Assembly: GCA_026388615.1 (NCBI GenBank)
Contig: JAPLJL010000156.1
Location: 1 to 11,001 of the forward strand
Direction: 5' to 3'
Length of the DNA stretch: 11,001 nt
Source of the DNA: Pseudomonadota bacterium
GTDB lineage: Bacteria > Desulfobacterota > JAPLJL01
The position numbers and the translations under genes were made by a program. The notes under the pieces are model-generated. The model was given only the letters and a program-made list of their open reading frames with translations. It had not been told where the DNA came from and did no database searches. Shown in pieces: positions 1 to 6,962 of this stretch; position 1 is the first letter of the stretch, and every line of letters begins with the position of its first letter.

Positions 1-441
1 CTTGGAATCGTCGGCACTCATTTCCTCCACCCGGCGGGCGATTTCGGCCCAGTCCAGATCAGGCTCGGGAGCGGATTTCTCCACCGGGGGCGGGGACGGA
101 GGCGAAGGGGCGGGCGAGGGTTGTTTCTCCGGTTCCGGCCGGGTCGGCCGGGATTCGGGCTGGTGAAAGATCAGGGTGCTGTTTCCGACCTGAATGACGT
201 CTCCGTCCCGGAGTTCGGCGGTATTTATCTTTTCTCCATTCAGGGTGGTGCCGTTCAGGCTCTCCAGGTCGGCCAGGATATAGGAATTTTCCTCCCGGCG
301 GATCTGGCAGTGTTTCCGGGAAACCGGGATCTCCGGAAGGCAGAGGTCGCTTTCCGGGAGCCGGCCGATGTTGAACTCCGACCCCAGGATCGGGAACATC
401 TGAAAAGTGTCGGGGGACTCTTTTTGGATCAGGTAAGCCAC
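1..441 (-). CDS. FHA-domain protein, N-terminal part (gene runs off the left edge)
   Basis: Seen: 147 codons are visible. The start is GTG at 441-439. An in-frame TGA lies only a few codons upstream, so the gene cannot begin much earlier. An FHA fold covers about residues 1-95 and has the expected landmarks: G26-R27, S41-R42-K43-H44 and L59-E-S-L-N-G-T65, with N68-G69 following. A Pro/Ser/Glu-rich linker (about 96-127) comes next, then the start of a charged helix (DLDWAEIARRVEEM). Known: FHA domains bind phosphothreonine peptides and often partner with Ser/Thr kinases or secretion systems. The start lies inside the 3' end of the pentapeptide gene (13-bp overlap), so the pair is probably translationally coupled. 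No good Shine-Dalgarno is visible. The function beyond phosphopeptide recognition depends on the missing C-terminus. Confidence 0.88.
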   Translation of the reverse strand, partial: MAYLIQKESPDTFQMFPILGSEFNIGRLPESDLCLPEIPVSRKHCQIRREENSYILADLESLNGTTLNGEKINTAELRDGDVIQVGNSTLIFHQPESRPTRPEPEKQPSPAPSPPSPPPVEKSAPEPDLDWAEIARRVEEMSADDSK

Positions 442-1925
442 CGGGGCAACTCAAGGATTATGACCAGAAGCGAGACAACGGCGAGCACCAGGAAAAGCGC
501 ACTCAGGGAGTAGGAACTGCCTTTCAGGTCCGGGCGGATCCTGAGTAAGACCAGCGAAATCGTTCCCAGGATGAAAGCGAACAGGGCGGTGAGAATTCCC
601 GCGGCCAGGCCGATGGCGAGGATCTGGGAACCGAGGGGGTGGTGGGTAAGCAGGGAGCGCCAGAGGAAGAGAAAGATCAGGAAGACCGGGCCGGAGAAAA
701 GGCTCGCAAGAAAAGCGGCATAAGCCAGGCGGGAGCGCCTCCGGCCCAGAAATTTCCGGAGCAGGGGATGGTTGCAATGAATGCAGATCTCCCCCGTTTC
801 CTGCGGAATCCCGCAATAAGGACATTCGACCTGGCGGCGGGCGGAAGGCAGGAAAGCCTGGTTCAGGTTGGCTCCCTGCAATTCGGCGCCTTCGAAGGAA
901 GCATGGGAAAGGTCCGCGCCCTCAAGATCGGCCCCGGTCAGATCGGAACCGATCAGCTTGGCGTTCAGGAATTTGGCGCGTTTGAGCTGGGCGTTGATGA
1001 AATTGGATTTGATCCCGTCCGCCCCGCTGAAATCCGCCCCGATACCCTTGACGTTACGGAGGACCGCGGAGGAAAGCCCGGCGCCTTTCAGGTTAGCCGA
1101 AGTCAGGTTGCTGTCGGAAAGATTGCTGTTGGAAAGGTCGGCGTAGGCCAGTTCGGCTTTGGCCAGGTTGCATTTCCGGAGGTCGGCGGCTTTCAGGGAG
1201 GCGCCCCGGAAATTGGCGAAGGCGATTTGGGACTGAGAAAGGTTGGCTTCGTCCAGATTCGCGGATTCAAAATCGGAACCGGTAAAATCCGCCGGGGAGA
1301 AAGTGCTTTTCACGAGGTTGGCCTGGAAAAAGCTGGCGGCCCGGGCCAGGATATTGCTGGTTTCGGAGGTCTCGAAATTGGCCCGGCTTAAATCGGCTCC
1401 GCTCAGGTTGATTTTTTTTAAAACCGCGCCGCGAAAATCCACCCCGCTCAAATCCCCGTTTTTCAGGAGAACCGTGTCCAGGTTGGCCCGGGTGAACTTG
1501 GCGTTGCTCAGGTCGGCTTCGGAGAGATCGGCATTGGAGAGGTTGATCTGGATCAGGGTGGTTTGACTCAGGTCGGCCGAGAAAAAATTCACCCGGTTGA
1601 AACTGGCCTGGGTCAGGTTCGCGCCACTGAGGTTGGCCCCGGAGAAGTCGACATGATCCCCGGTGCAGCCTTTGAGATTGGCGTTTTTAATCAGGGCTTT
1701 GGCCAGGATGGCATGGTCCAGCCGGCTGCCGGAGAGATCAACCTTTTCCAGGATGGCGTGGGACAGGTTCGCGCGGGTCAGGTTGGCGCCGGCGAGGATG
1801 CAGGAGGTCAGGTTCTGGCAGGAGAGATCAATCCCGGAAAGGTCGGCTCCGGCCAGATTTTTCCCGACCAGTTCCTTTTTTCCGGAGATGTATTCCAGAA
1901 CCTGTGAACGGTTGAGAGCTTCCAT
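429..1925 (-). CDS. Pentapeptide-repeat protein with zinc ribbon and three C-terminal membrane segments
   Basis: Seen: 498 residues. A short N-terminal helix (MEALNRSQVLEYISGKKEL) is typical of pentapeptide proteins. From residue 21 to 360 the A(D/N)LxX repeat runs in one unbroken 5-residue register, about 68 repeats. A few are degenerate (GCTGD, TSETS, NVKGI), but none is inserted or deleted. A CxxC-x9-CxxC zinc ribbon follows (Cys368, 371, 381, 384). Three hydrophobic segments follow at about 400-426, 434-462 and 472-491, and the protein ends PRWLT. Known: pentapeptide repeats form a right-handed quadrilateral beta-helix, so 68 repeats would make about 17 coils. Some such proteins mimic DNA, but most have no known role. 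Inferred: a soluble beta-helix tethered to the membrane through the zinc-ribbon/TM module. It overlaps the downstream FHA gene. No strong ribosome binding site precedes the ATG. No specific function can be assigned. Confidence 0.9.
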   Translation of the reverse strand: MEALNRSQVLEYISGKKELVGKNLAGADLSGIDLSCQNLTSCILAGANLTRANLSHAILEKVDLSGSRLDHAILAKALIKNANLKGCTGDHVDFSGANLSGANLTQASFNRVNFFSADLSQTTLIQINLSNADLSEADLSNAKFTRANLDTVLLKNGDLSGVDFRGAVLKKINLSGADLSRANFETSETSNILARAASFFQANLVKSTFSPADFTGSDFESANLDEANLSQSQIAFANFRGASLKAADLRKCNLAKAELAYADLSNSNLSDSNLTSANLKGAGLSSAVLRNVKGIGADFSGADGIKSNFINAQLKRAKFLNAKLIGSDLTGADLEGADLSHASFEGAELQGANLNQAFLPSARRQVECPYCGIPQETGEICIHCNHPLLRKFLGRRRSRLAYAAFLASLFSGPVFLIFLFLWRSLLTHHPLGSQILAIGLAAGILTALFAFILGTISLVLLRIRPDLKGSSYSLSALFLVLAVVSLLVIILELPRWLT

Positions 1926-1945
1926 GCTTTATCGCAAATGCCCTT

Positions 1946-2074
1946 GTTCAGGGTTCAAAGTTCAGAGTTCCCTCCGGGCCGTAGGCCCTACAGGGCCGGA
2001 GGCAAGGTTAAGAGACTTATGATTCTTCAGATCGAAGTTTTCCGGATTCAACTTTTGAACCTTGAACCGTGAAC
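1946..2074. repeat. Inverted pair of 7-bp word arrays (gttcaNN)
   Basis: In the 262-bp divergent spacer, four consecutive 7-mers (gttcagg, gttcaaa, gttcaga, gttccct) fill 1946-1973. Three reverse-complement units (tttgaac, cttgaac, cgtgaac) fill 2054-2074. The two arrays are therefore inverted, with a GC-rich palindrome (1974-2003) between them. I see no gene in this spacer and no convincing -35/-10 pair for either flanking gene. Confidence 0.75.
1974..2003. repeat. GGGCC-type small palindromic element, copy A
   Basis: GGGCC-GTA-GGCCC-TACA-GGGCC can pair its middle block with either outer block, giving two mutually exclusive 5-bp hairpins. A cctccgg/ccggagg pair lies around it (outer arm from 1971). 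A second copy at 8442-8470 has the same layout with GGGTC/GACCC/GGGTC, that is, compensatory changes. Confidence 0.7.
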
Positions 2075-2187
2075 CTGACAACCCGAATAATTACACTTTA
2101 TCAATGCGTACCTGTCTGTCATTCTAGATATAAATGGTGATTAGCGTCAAATTAGATTAGGATATCTCCAAACCGCCAAAGGCAAAG

Positions 2188-4845
2188 ATGGCCCTCAGGC
2201 ATTATCCAAAAATAATGATTTTCCTCGCCGGATTTTCTTTTTTTCCGGTTTTTCCGGCAAAAGCGGAAGTTCTGGATACGGGGGTTATTCGGATCCGCGT
2301 TTCGTTAAATCCCTTCCAACTGGAATTTCAAAATCAACTGGGAGAGGTGTTTCTTAACGGCGTGACCCGGGATTTTACCGACCCCCGCTATCAGGGGGTG
2401 ACTTTCTCGCCCGCCGCTTCGACCCCGGAAGATCCCGGCTATCTTTACCCCGGTTTTGCCTGGGAGGTCCGGTCCCAGGAGGAAAGTCGGGAGTGGTACG
2501 GTTGCCAGACGTCCGAGTTGGACGACTCGGCAGTTGATGACTGGGCGATTTCCTGCCCCCCCGAAAGCCCGGGGCAAAATGGGATCAAGGTCAGGATAAA
2601 GGTGCTGGATCTCAACATCATCCGGGTGGAGATAACCCCGGATTCAACCCGGGCCGTGGACCGGGTCAGCCTGGCCTTCAATTCGTCCGCCGAGGAACAT
2701 TTCTTCGGCTTGGGGGAGAGGTTTAACGGAGTGGACCAAAAGGGCCGGACGGTCTACTGCTGGAGCGAGGAGGGCCCGGTGGGCTTGGGCCTGGGCTCCG
2801 AGGTCCCCCCCTTTCCGGACGGATCCCAAGCCACTTACTGGCCGGTCCCATTTTTTCTCAGCAACCGTGGATACGGGATTCTCCTGGATACCGGATACCG
2901 GACCAATTTTGAACTGACCTCGGTCTACCCGGACGCCTTCCGGCTGGAGACCGAGGGGCCGAGTTTGAAATTCTACCTTTTTTACGGACCCGACCCCAAA
3001 AAAATCATTTCCGATTATACCCGGATGGGGGGCGGGAACCCGCCCCTCCCTCCCCGTTGGGTCTTCGCGCCCTGGAACGACGCGATCGGGGGGGAGCAGG
3101 AGGTACGAAAACGGGTGGAGACGATCCGGTCAAATCATATTCCTTCCAGCGTGATCTGGACCGAGGACTGGGCTTCCCCGCAGGGGAGTTACTCGGTCAA
3201 CGAGGACTTTTATCCCGGGCTGGGGCAATTGATTGACGATCTCCACCAGGATGGATTTCGATTCCTGACTTATTACTGGCCCTACCTGATTGAGGGAACC
3301 CCGGAATTCAGCGAGGGGGTCCAGCAGCAAGCAGTGGTAAAACGCCCCGACGGCGAGCCGTTGATCTTCCCGGTGATGTTCCGCCGGGTGGCTGAGGTTG
3401 ATTTTACCAATCCTTCCGCCGTCTACTGGTACCAGTCCCTGCTCCAGCGGGGAATCGACCTGGGCTTTGACGGCTGGATGTTTGACTTCGGGGAATATAC
3501 CCCGGCCGCCGCCAAATTCTCGGACGGCCGGAGCGGCCGGGAGCTGCATAACCGCTATCCGTTTTTCGCCCAAAGCGCGGTCCGGGATATTTTATCCAGG
3601 GAACACCCGGACGGCGATTTTACCTTTTTCTGCCGGTCGGGTTATCTGGGCTCGCAGGGCCAGGTGGATATCGCCTGGCCGGGTGACCAGAACACCTCCT
3701 GGGAAGCGGCGGATGGACTTCCCTCGGTTATTCCCGCCGGTCTTTCCCTGGGATTGTCCGGGGTGGCTTTATTTGGCCCCGACATCGGAGGTTATCATTC
3801 GGTTTTTTCCGCCAACACCGACCGCGAACTTTTTTACCGCTGGGTCCAGGTCGGGGCGCTCTCGCCCATCATGCGGACCCACCATGGCTGGCCGGGTGGA
3901 AACTGGTCTTTCGATACCGACCAGGAAACCCTGGATCTCTATCGGGAATACGCACGCCTGCATACGCGGCTTTTCCCCTACCTGTACGCTTATGCCGCCC
4001 GGGCGCACGCGACCGGATTGCCAATCATGCGGCATCTTTTCCTCCATTATCCAAGCGATCCCGAGGTTTTCGGTCTCAATTACGAGTACCTGCTGGGTGA
4101 GGAGATCCTGGTGGCCCCGGTGATTTCGGCCGGAGCCCGGGAACAGAGGCTGTACCTTCCTTACGGCACCTGGTTCGATTTTTGGACCGACCGGAGTTAC
4201 GCCGGTCCGGGATGGGTCACGGTGCCCGCCCCGCTCGATCGAATCCCCCTCCTGGTCCGGTCGGGAACCATAATCCCTATGCTTAATCCCGAAGTGGAAA
4301 CCCTGTCGTCAGTGGAGGGGTCATTTATCCGGGGGTACAGTGACGGAGAACTTTATGTCCAGGTTTATCTCCCCGAAGCCACCAACCAGATTGCGGGAGC
4401 CAGTTTCGAACTTGCGGATGGGACCAGTATTTCCCTGGACGGCCGGAAGGGCGGGTGGCCGGTGCTGCCCAAGAAAATAGATAGCCATCGCAACCAGCAG
4501 ACCATTCCGGAAGAGAAAACCTTACCGGGATTCGCCAATTCGAACCCGGCTTGGTTTTACGATCGAGCGTCTCAGCGGTTGAGGATTAAGGTCCAAGCCG
4601 AAAAAGATTTGCTTACTTCCGGCCCGATCGGTGATGACCAGGTCGGGCTGGTTATTTCTATTTCCGGGGTGATTCAGAGATCGTATGAGTTCTCCATCTT
4701 CTATCCGCAGCCGGAAGTGGAAGGATGCGCGGTTTCCCGCCCGGAACGGACCCCCGCCGCCTACGGGTGGATTCCGGTGATATTGTTTTTAATTATTTTT
4801 AGCGGGTCTTTTCTGCGGTATCGGGTAAGGAAAATAAGAAAATGA
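2188..4845 (+). CDS. Exported, membrane-anchored glycoside hydrolase family 31 enzyme (alpha-glycosidase)
   Basis: Seen: 885 residues. Residues 1-26 form a signal peptide ending AKA|E. The N-terminal beta-sandwich (about 30-285) contains the family signature FGLGERFN (173-180). The catalytic barrel (about 290-690) carries the nucleophile motif WMFDFGEYTP with D433 as likely nucleophile, AWPGDQN with D500 as likely acid/base, and RTHHG (563-567). Beta-sandwich domains follow. A single hydrophobic helix (about 859-876) and the basic tail RYRVRKIRK end the protein. Known: GH31 enzymes cleave alpha-glycosides by retaining catalysis. The FGEY and GDQN motifs resemble the YihQ sulfoquinovosidase branch. 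However, the enzyme has IWTEDW where YihQ has IWAQDW, and it lacks the following KRVMWNW sulfonate-binding stretch, so sulfoquinovose is not supported. Inferred: it faces the periplasm or outside, held by the C-terminal helix. The substrate is unknown. The start is supported by the signal peptide; the ribosome binding site is weak (aaagg). Confidence 0.93.
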   Translation: MALRHYPKIMIFLAGFSFFPVFPAKAEVLDTGVIRIRVSLNPFQLEFQNQLGEVFLNGVTRDFTDPRYQGVTFSPAASTPEDPGYLYPGFAWEVRSQEESREWYGCQTSELDDSAVDDWAISCPPESPGQNGIKVRIKVLDLNIIRVEITPDSTRAVDRVSLAFNSSAEEHFFGLGERFNGVDQKGRTVYCWSEEGPVGLGLGSEVPPFPDGSQATYWPVPFFLSNRGYGILLDTGYRTNFELTSVYPDAFRLETEGPSLKFYLFYGPDPKKIISDYTRMGGGNPPLPPRWVFAPWNDAIGGEQEVRKRVETIRSNHIPSSVIWTEDWASPQGSYSVNEDFYPGLGQLIDDLHQDGFRFLTYYWPYLIEGTPEFSEGVQQQAVVKRPDGEPLIFPVMFRRVAEVDFTNPSAVYWYQSLLQRGIDLGFDGWMFDFGEYTPAAAKFSDGRSGRELHNRYPFFAQSAVRDILSREHPDGDFTFFCRSGYLGSQGQVDIAWPGDQNTSWEAADGLPSVIPAGLSLGLSGVALFGPDIGGYHSVFSANTDRELFYRWVQVGALSPIMRTHHGWPGGNWSFDTDQETLDLYREYARLHTRLFPYLYAYAARAHATGLPIMRHLFLHYPSDPEVFGLNYEYLLGEEILVAPVISAGAREQRLYLPYGTWFDFWTDRSYAGPGWVTVPAPLDRIPLLVRSGTIIPMLNPEVETLSSVEGSFIRGYSDGELYVQVYLPEATNQIAGASFELADGTSISLDGRKGGWPVLPKKIDSHRNQQTIPEEKTLPGFANSNPAWFYDRASQRLRIKVQAEKDLLTSGPIGDDQVGLVISISGVIQRSYEFSIFYPQPEVEGCAVSRPERTPAAYGWIPVILFLIIFSGSFLRYRVRKIRK

Positions 4846-4891
4846 AATTGAGTGATGATTTCTAAAGTTTCAATTAAGAACGTAAATAGCG

Positions 4892-5803
4892 TTGATTTTC
4901 AATCCTAATGCCCGGAAAGGCCGGGGAGGAAAAAAGTTTCTTTCCGACATCAAATCGGTGATGGGTGGGCGGGGTGAAATCATCGTCACCGAAAACGTTC
5001 AGGACATTCCCCGGGCCATCTCCCGTTTAAAAGACATCGACTTTAACGTTCTGGGACTTTACGGCGGGGATGGAACGGCTTTTCATACCCTGACCAATTA
5101 CATCCAGCAGGATGGGTATCGTCCCCTTCCTCAGGTGCTCCTTCTGCGGGGCGGAACTATGAATGTGGTCATGGCCTATTTCAAAAGCGGGCTCGGCCCG
5201 TCCGAGATGTTCAAGAAACTTCTGGAAAAAGCCCAGAAAGGCGAGCCGTTCGAGACGGTACCCGTGAATCTCCTCCGGGTCAACGATTATTACGGTTTCA
5301 CCGTCGGACTCGCCATGCCGGCCAAACTGGTGGCCGCCTACCAGGAAGGCGGCGACATCGGGATGAACAAGTCCTTCCGGATCACCGCGCGTCTGATCGC
5401 TTCCTCCCTGGTCGAAGGGGAGTATTCCCGCCGGCTTTTCGCCCCCATGCCGGCCCGGCTCTGGGTCGAAGGGAAAGAGGCCCCGCTGAAAAGCTTCTCC
5501 TTGATTATGGCCTCCACCATAAATAACTGCGGGCTCGGATTCCATCCTTTCTACCGGGCGGAGGAAAAGCCGGGCTTTTTCCATTTTCTCGCCACTGATG
5601 AAAAACCGGGACGGATTGTCCGGCATATCGGGAGCTTCCGGAAGGCGGAAGCGATCAAGGGGCTCTCCGTGGTGGACGAAGTGGCGAGCCAGGTCCGGAT
5701 GGAGTTCCCGGAACCCGGGAAAGTCATGATGGAAGGGGAATTCTTCGAGGCCAGCGAGGTGGTAATCCGGACGGGTCCGCGGATCAACCTGATCGTCGGT
5801 TAG
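4892..5803 (+). CDS. Diacylglycerol-kinase-family lipid kinase
   Basis: Seen: 303 residues, the usual family length. The N-terminal nucleotide-binding motif is NPNARKGRG (4-12). The GGDGT loop is at 58-62, followed by AFHTL where NEVVN is more usual. GGTMN is at 87-91, and the C-terminal MMEGEFF (279-285) takes the place of the usual DGE motif. Known: the family phosphorylates diacylglycerol or related lipids with ATP at the membrane. The exact substrate cannot be read from sequence. Start: a TTG at 4892. The reading frame is open back only to an in-frame TAA at 4883-4885, and the two codons between (ATA GCG) are not normal starts. The first in-frame ATG would delete the NPNA motif. An ATG at 4855 lies in another frame and would need a 1-nt shift. 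It begins 46 nt after the GH31 stop, so it is probably in the same transcript. It ends with TAG. Confidence 0.87.
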   Translation: MIFNPNARKGRGGKKFLSDIKSVMGGRGEIIVTENVQDIPRAISRLKDIDFNVLGLYGGDGTAFHTLTNYIQQDGYRPLPQVLLLRGGTMNVVMAYFKSGLGPSEMFKKLLEKAQKGEPFETVPVNLLRVNDYYGFTVGLAMPAKLVAAYQEGGDIGMNKSFRITARLIASSLVEGEYSRRLFAPMPARLWVEGKEAPLKSFSLIMASTINNCGLGFHPFYRAEEKPGFFHFLATDEKPGRIVRHIGSFRKAEAIKGLSVVDEVASQVRMEFPEPGKVMMEGEFFEASEVVIRTGPRINLIVG

Positions 5804-5817
5804 GTTCATATATCGTC

Positions 5818-5837
5818 ATTCCTGCGAAAGCAGGAAT
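5818..5837. repeat. Palindromic dRS3-like repeat (ATTCCTGC-GAAA-GCAGGAAT)
   Basis: A perfect 8-bp stem with a GAAA loop, starting 15 nt after the lipid-kinase stop and embedded in tcgtcattcctgcgaaag...tccag. Known: the ATTCC-N-GGAAT palindrome with these flanks is a widely dispersed bacterial intergenic repeat, best described as dRS3 in Neisseria. No T-run follows, so it is not a standard intrinsic terminator, although it may protect the 3' end of the transcript. Confidence 0.7.
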
Positions 5838-5931
5838 CCAGTTCATTCTTGCCATTCCCGATCAACTAACGGAACGATGTGTCCCCTCAGGTTTTTGGCG
5901 GGTATTCCTACCCAATGCTTATATATGCTAA

Positions 5932-5937
5932 TATAAT
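5932..5937 (+). promoter_or_regulatory. Candidate -10 box (TATAAT) for rpsF-ssb
   Basis: A perfect TATAAT lies 44 nt upstream of the rpsF start in an AT-rich stretch. No recognisable TTGACA-like -35 lies at 16-18 nt upstream, so this rests on the -10 match alone. A small hairpin (gggta-ttcc-taccc, 5900-5913) lies just upstream. Confidence 0.35.
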
Positions 5938-5971
5938 TGCCTTGGAGAGTTTAAATTATTATTTTTAATTC

Positions 5972-5980
5972 AGGAGGTGA
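5972..5980 (+). promoter_or_regulatory. Strong Shine-Dalgarno of rpsF (AGGAGGTGA)
   Basis: Nine consecutive bases complementary to the 16S anti-SD end, with GGAGG placed 4 nt before the ATG at 5982. It is the strongest ribosome binding site in the window and fixes the rpsF start. Confidence 0.85.
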
Positions 5981-5981
5981 C

Positions 5982-6425
5982 ATGCGGAAGTACGAGACTT
6001 TTTACATCAGCGACAGCCCGTCCGACTTGATCGAAAAGATCAATGCCCGGGTTAAGGAAGCGGTCGAGCAGAATCAGGGCGTCTTCCTGAAGGCCGAGAA
6101 CTGGGGAACCCGGCAGCTGGCTTATCAAATCAAGGGTAAGCAGCAGGGAAGCTATTACCGCCTGGAGTACGAGCTGGCCCCCGCACAGGTGGGTGAGATT
6201 AATCGCGCGCTCCGGTTCCAGGAAGGGGTGATCCGGTTCCGAACCCATCTGGTCGAGGGAGAAACACTTTTTGCCCCTTACGAGACGTCCGATCAATTCG
6301 CCCGAGAACCCCGGCACTTCGCCCCGATGGAAGATGCTCCGCGCGAGGTTTTGGCCCCGGCCAAGGAGACCGTGGAGCCGGTCGTGGCAGATACCGGGAA
6401 AGCCGAGAAGCAGGAAGGACAATAA
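5982..6425 (+). CDS. rpsF: 30S ribosomal protein bS6
   Basis: Seen: 147 residues. The start MRKYETFYI, the central ENWGTRQLAYQIKGKQQGSY and the FQEGVIRFRTHLVE segment are characteristic of bS6. The S6 fold covers about residues 1-100. The rest is a Pro/Glu/Ala/Lys-rich tail of the kind that varies among bacteria. Known: S6 binds S18 and 16S rRNA in the central domain of the small subunit. It is followed 96 nt later by ssb, the common rpsF-ssb order, but rpsR and rplI do not follow. I saw no clear S6:S18 leader motif upstream. Confidence 0.97.
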   Translation: MRKYETFYISDSPSDLIEKINARVKEAVEQNQGVFLKAENWGTRQLAYQIKGKQQGSYYRLEYELAPAQVGEINRALRFQEGVIRFRTHLVEGETLFAPYETSDQFAREPRHFAPMEDAPREVLAPAKETVEPVVADTGKAEKQEGQ

Positions 6426-6440
6426 AGGCAGTCCGGATTT

Positions 6441-6493
6441 TCCGGGCCTGGCCCGGAACGTCCACGGTTATGGTTCTCCCGGGAAACGGGAGA
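6441..6493 (+). other. Two tandem hairpins between rpsF and ssb
   Basis: Hairpin 1 is tccgggc-ctg-gcccgga (6441-6457), a perfect 7-bp stem. Hairpin 2 is tctcccg-ggaaa-cgggaga (6475-6493), a perfect 7-bp stem. Neither is followed by a T-run. They could modulate read-through or mRNA processing between the ribosomal protein and ssb. This is inference from structure only. Confidence 0.55.
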
Positions 6494-6521
6494 GTGGGGT
6501 GGCGGCGAAAGGAGAGGGGGA

Positions 6522-6962
6522 ATGGGAAGCTATAGTTACAGCAAGGTGATCCTGCTCGGGAACCTGACCCGGGACCCGGAGCTCCGTTATCTCCCTAACG
6601 GCACCGCGGTGGCTTCTTTCGCCCTCGCGATTAACCATCGCTATCGGGCTTCGGGGGGAGGAGAAGAACCCGCCCCGCATGGCGAGGGGGACAAATCCAA
6701 AGATTACAAAGAAGAGGTCAGCTTTATCGACATAGTCGTTTTCGGAAAACAGGGAGAAAACTGCGCGGAATATTTAAACAAGGGCCGACTGGCCCTGGTC
6801 GAGGGCCGGATCCGGCAGAGGCGATGGGAAAGCCAGGACGGCCAGAAGCGCAATAAAATTGAAGTGGTGGCCAACACCGTCCGCTTCCTGCCTTCGGGAG
6901 GAGAGTCCCGGGGACGCAGCAAGGATTATTCGGAAGAACCGCCCGAGGAAGATCACGCCTAG
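6522..6962 (+). CDS. ssb: Single-stranded DNA-binding protein (frame stops at amber before the C-terminal tip)
   Basis: Seen: 146 residues to TAG. The OB fold (about 1-118) begins YSKVILLGNLTRDPELRYLP and contains GTAVASFALAINHRY, FIDIVVFGKQGENCAEYLNKG and LVEGRIRQRRWESQDGQKRN. It carries a charged loop insertion (about 44-64). The tail is short and acidic (SEEPPEEDHA). Known: SSB coats ssDNA in replication and repair and recruits partners through a conserved acidic tip ending IPF. Here the protein as read ends without that tip, which is encoded in the same frame immediately after the TAG (6963-6989). The ATG is preceded by AAAGGAG (6508-6514). It is probably co-transcribed with rpsF. Confidence 0.95.
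   Translation: MGSYSYSKVILLGNLTRDPELRYLPNGTAVASFALAINHRYRASGGGEEPAPHGEGDKSKDYKEEVSFIDIVVFGKQGENCAEYLNKGRLALVEGRIRQRRWESQDGQKRNKIEVVANTVRFLPSGGESRGRSKDYSEEPPEEDHA

Noticed and set aside
59..454. Minus-strand open frame of 131 residues, Pro/Arg-rich
   Set aside because: It overlaps the FHA gene in another frame. Only the FHA frame gives conserved GR, SRKH and LNGT motifs.
639..1391. Long plus-strand open frame rich in Gly/Val opposite the pentapeptide gene
   Set aside because: Its own 5-residue periodicity is the antisense image of the pentapeptide repeat. The minus-strand protein has clear domains and this has none.
2129..2134. TATAAA as -10 box for the GH31 gene
   Set aside because: No -35 at suitable spacing, and the spacer is AT-rich enough for a chance match.
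2188..4845. Sulfoquinovosidase assignment for the GH31 enzyme
   Set aside because: The sulfonate-binding Gln/Arg/Trp positions of YihQ are missing, although the nucleophile and acid/base motifs are similar.
5027..5809. Minus-strand open frame of 260 residues opposite the lipid kinase
   Set aside because: It is His/Pro/Arg-rich without recognisable motifs. The plus strand carries the GGDGT family signatures.
5850..5981. S6:S18-binding leader RNA upstream of rpsF
   Set aside because: Only a 5-bp hairpin is visible and I could not identify the conserved CCG bulge arrangement. A covariance-model search would decide.
6960..6962. Genome-wide reassignment of TAG to an amino acid
   Set aside because: TAG ends the lipid kinase (5801-5803) and acyltransferase 1 (8587-8589). 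Reading past those gives only repeat or spacer sequence, and no other gene here has an internal TAG.
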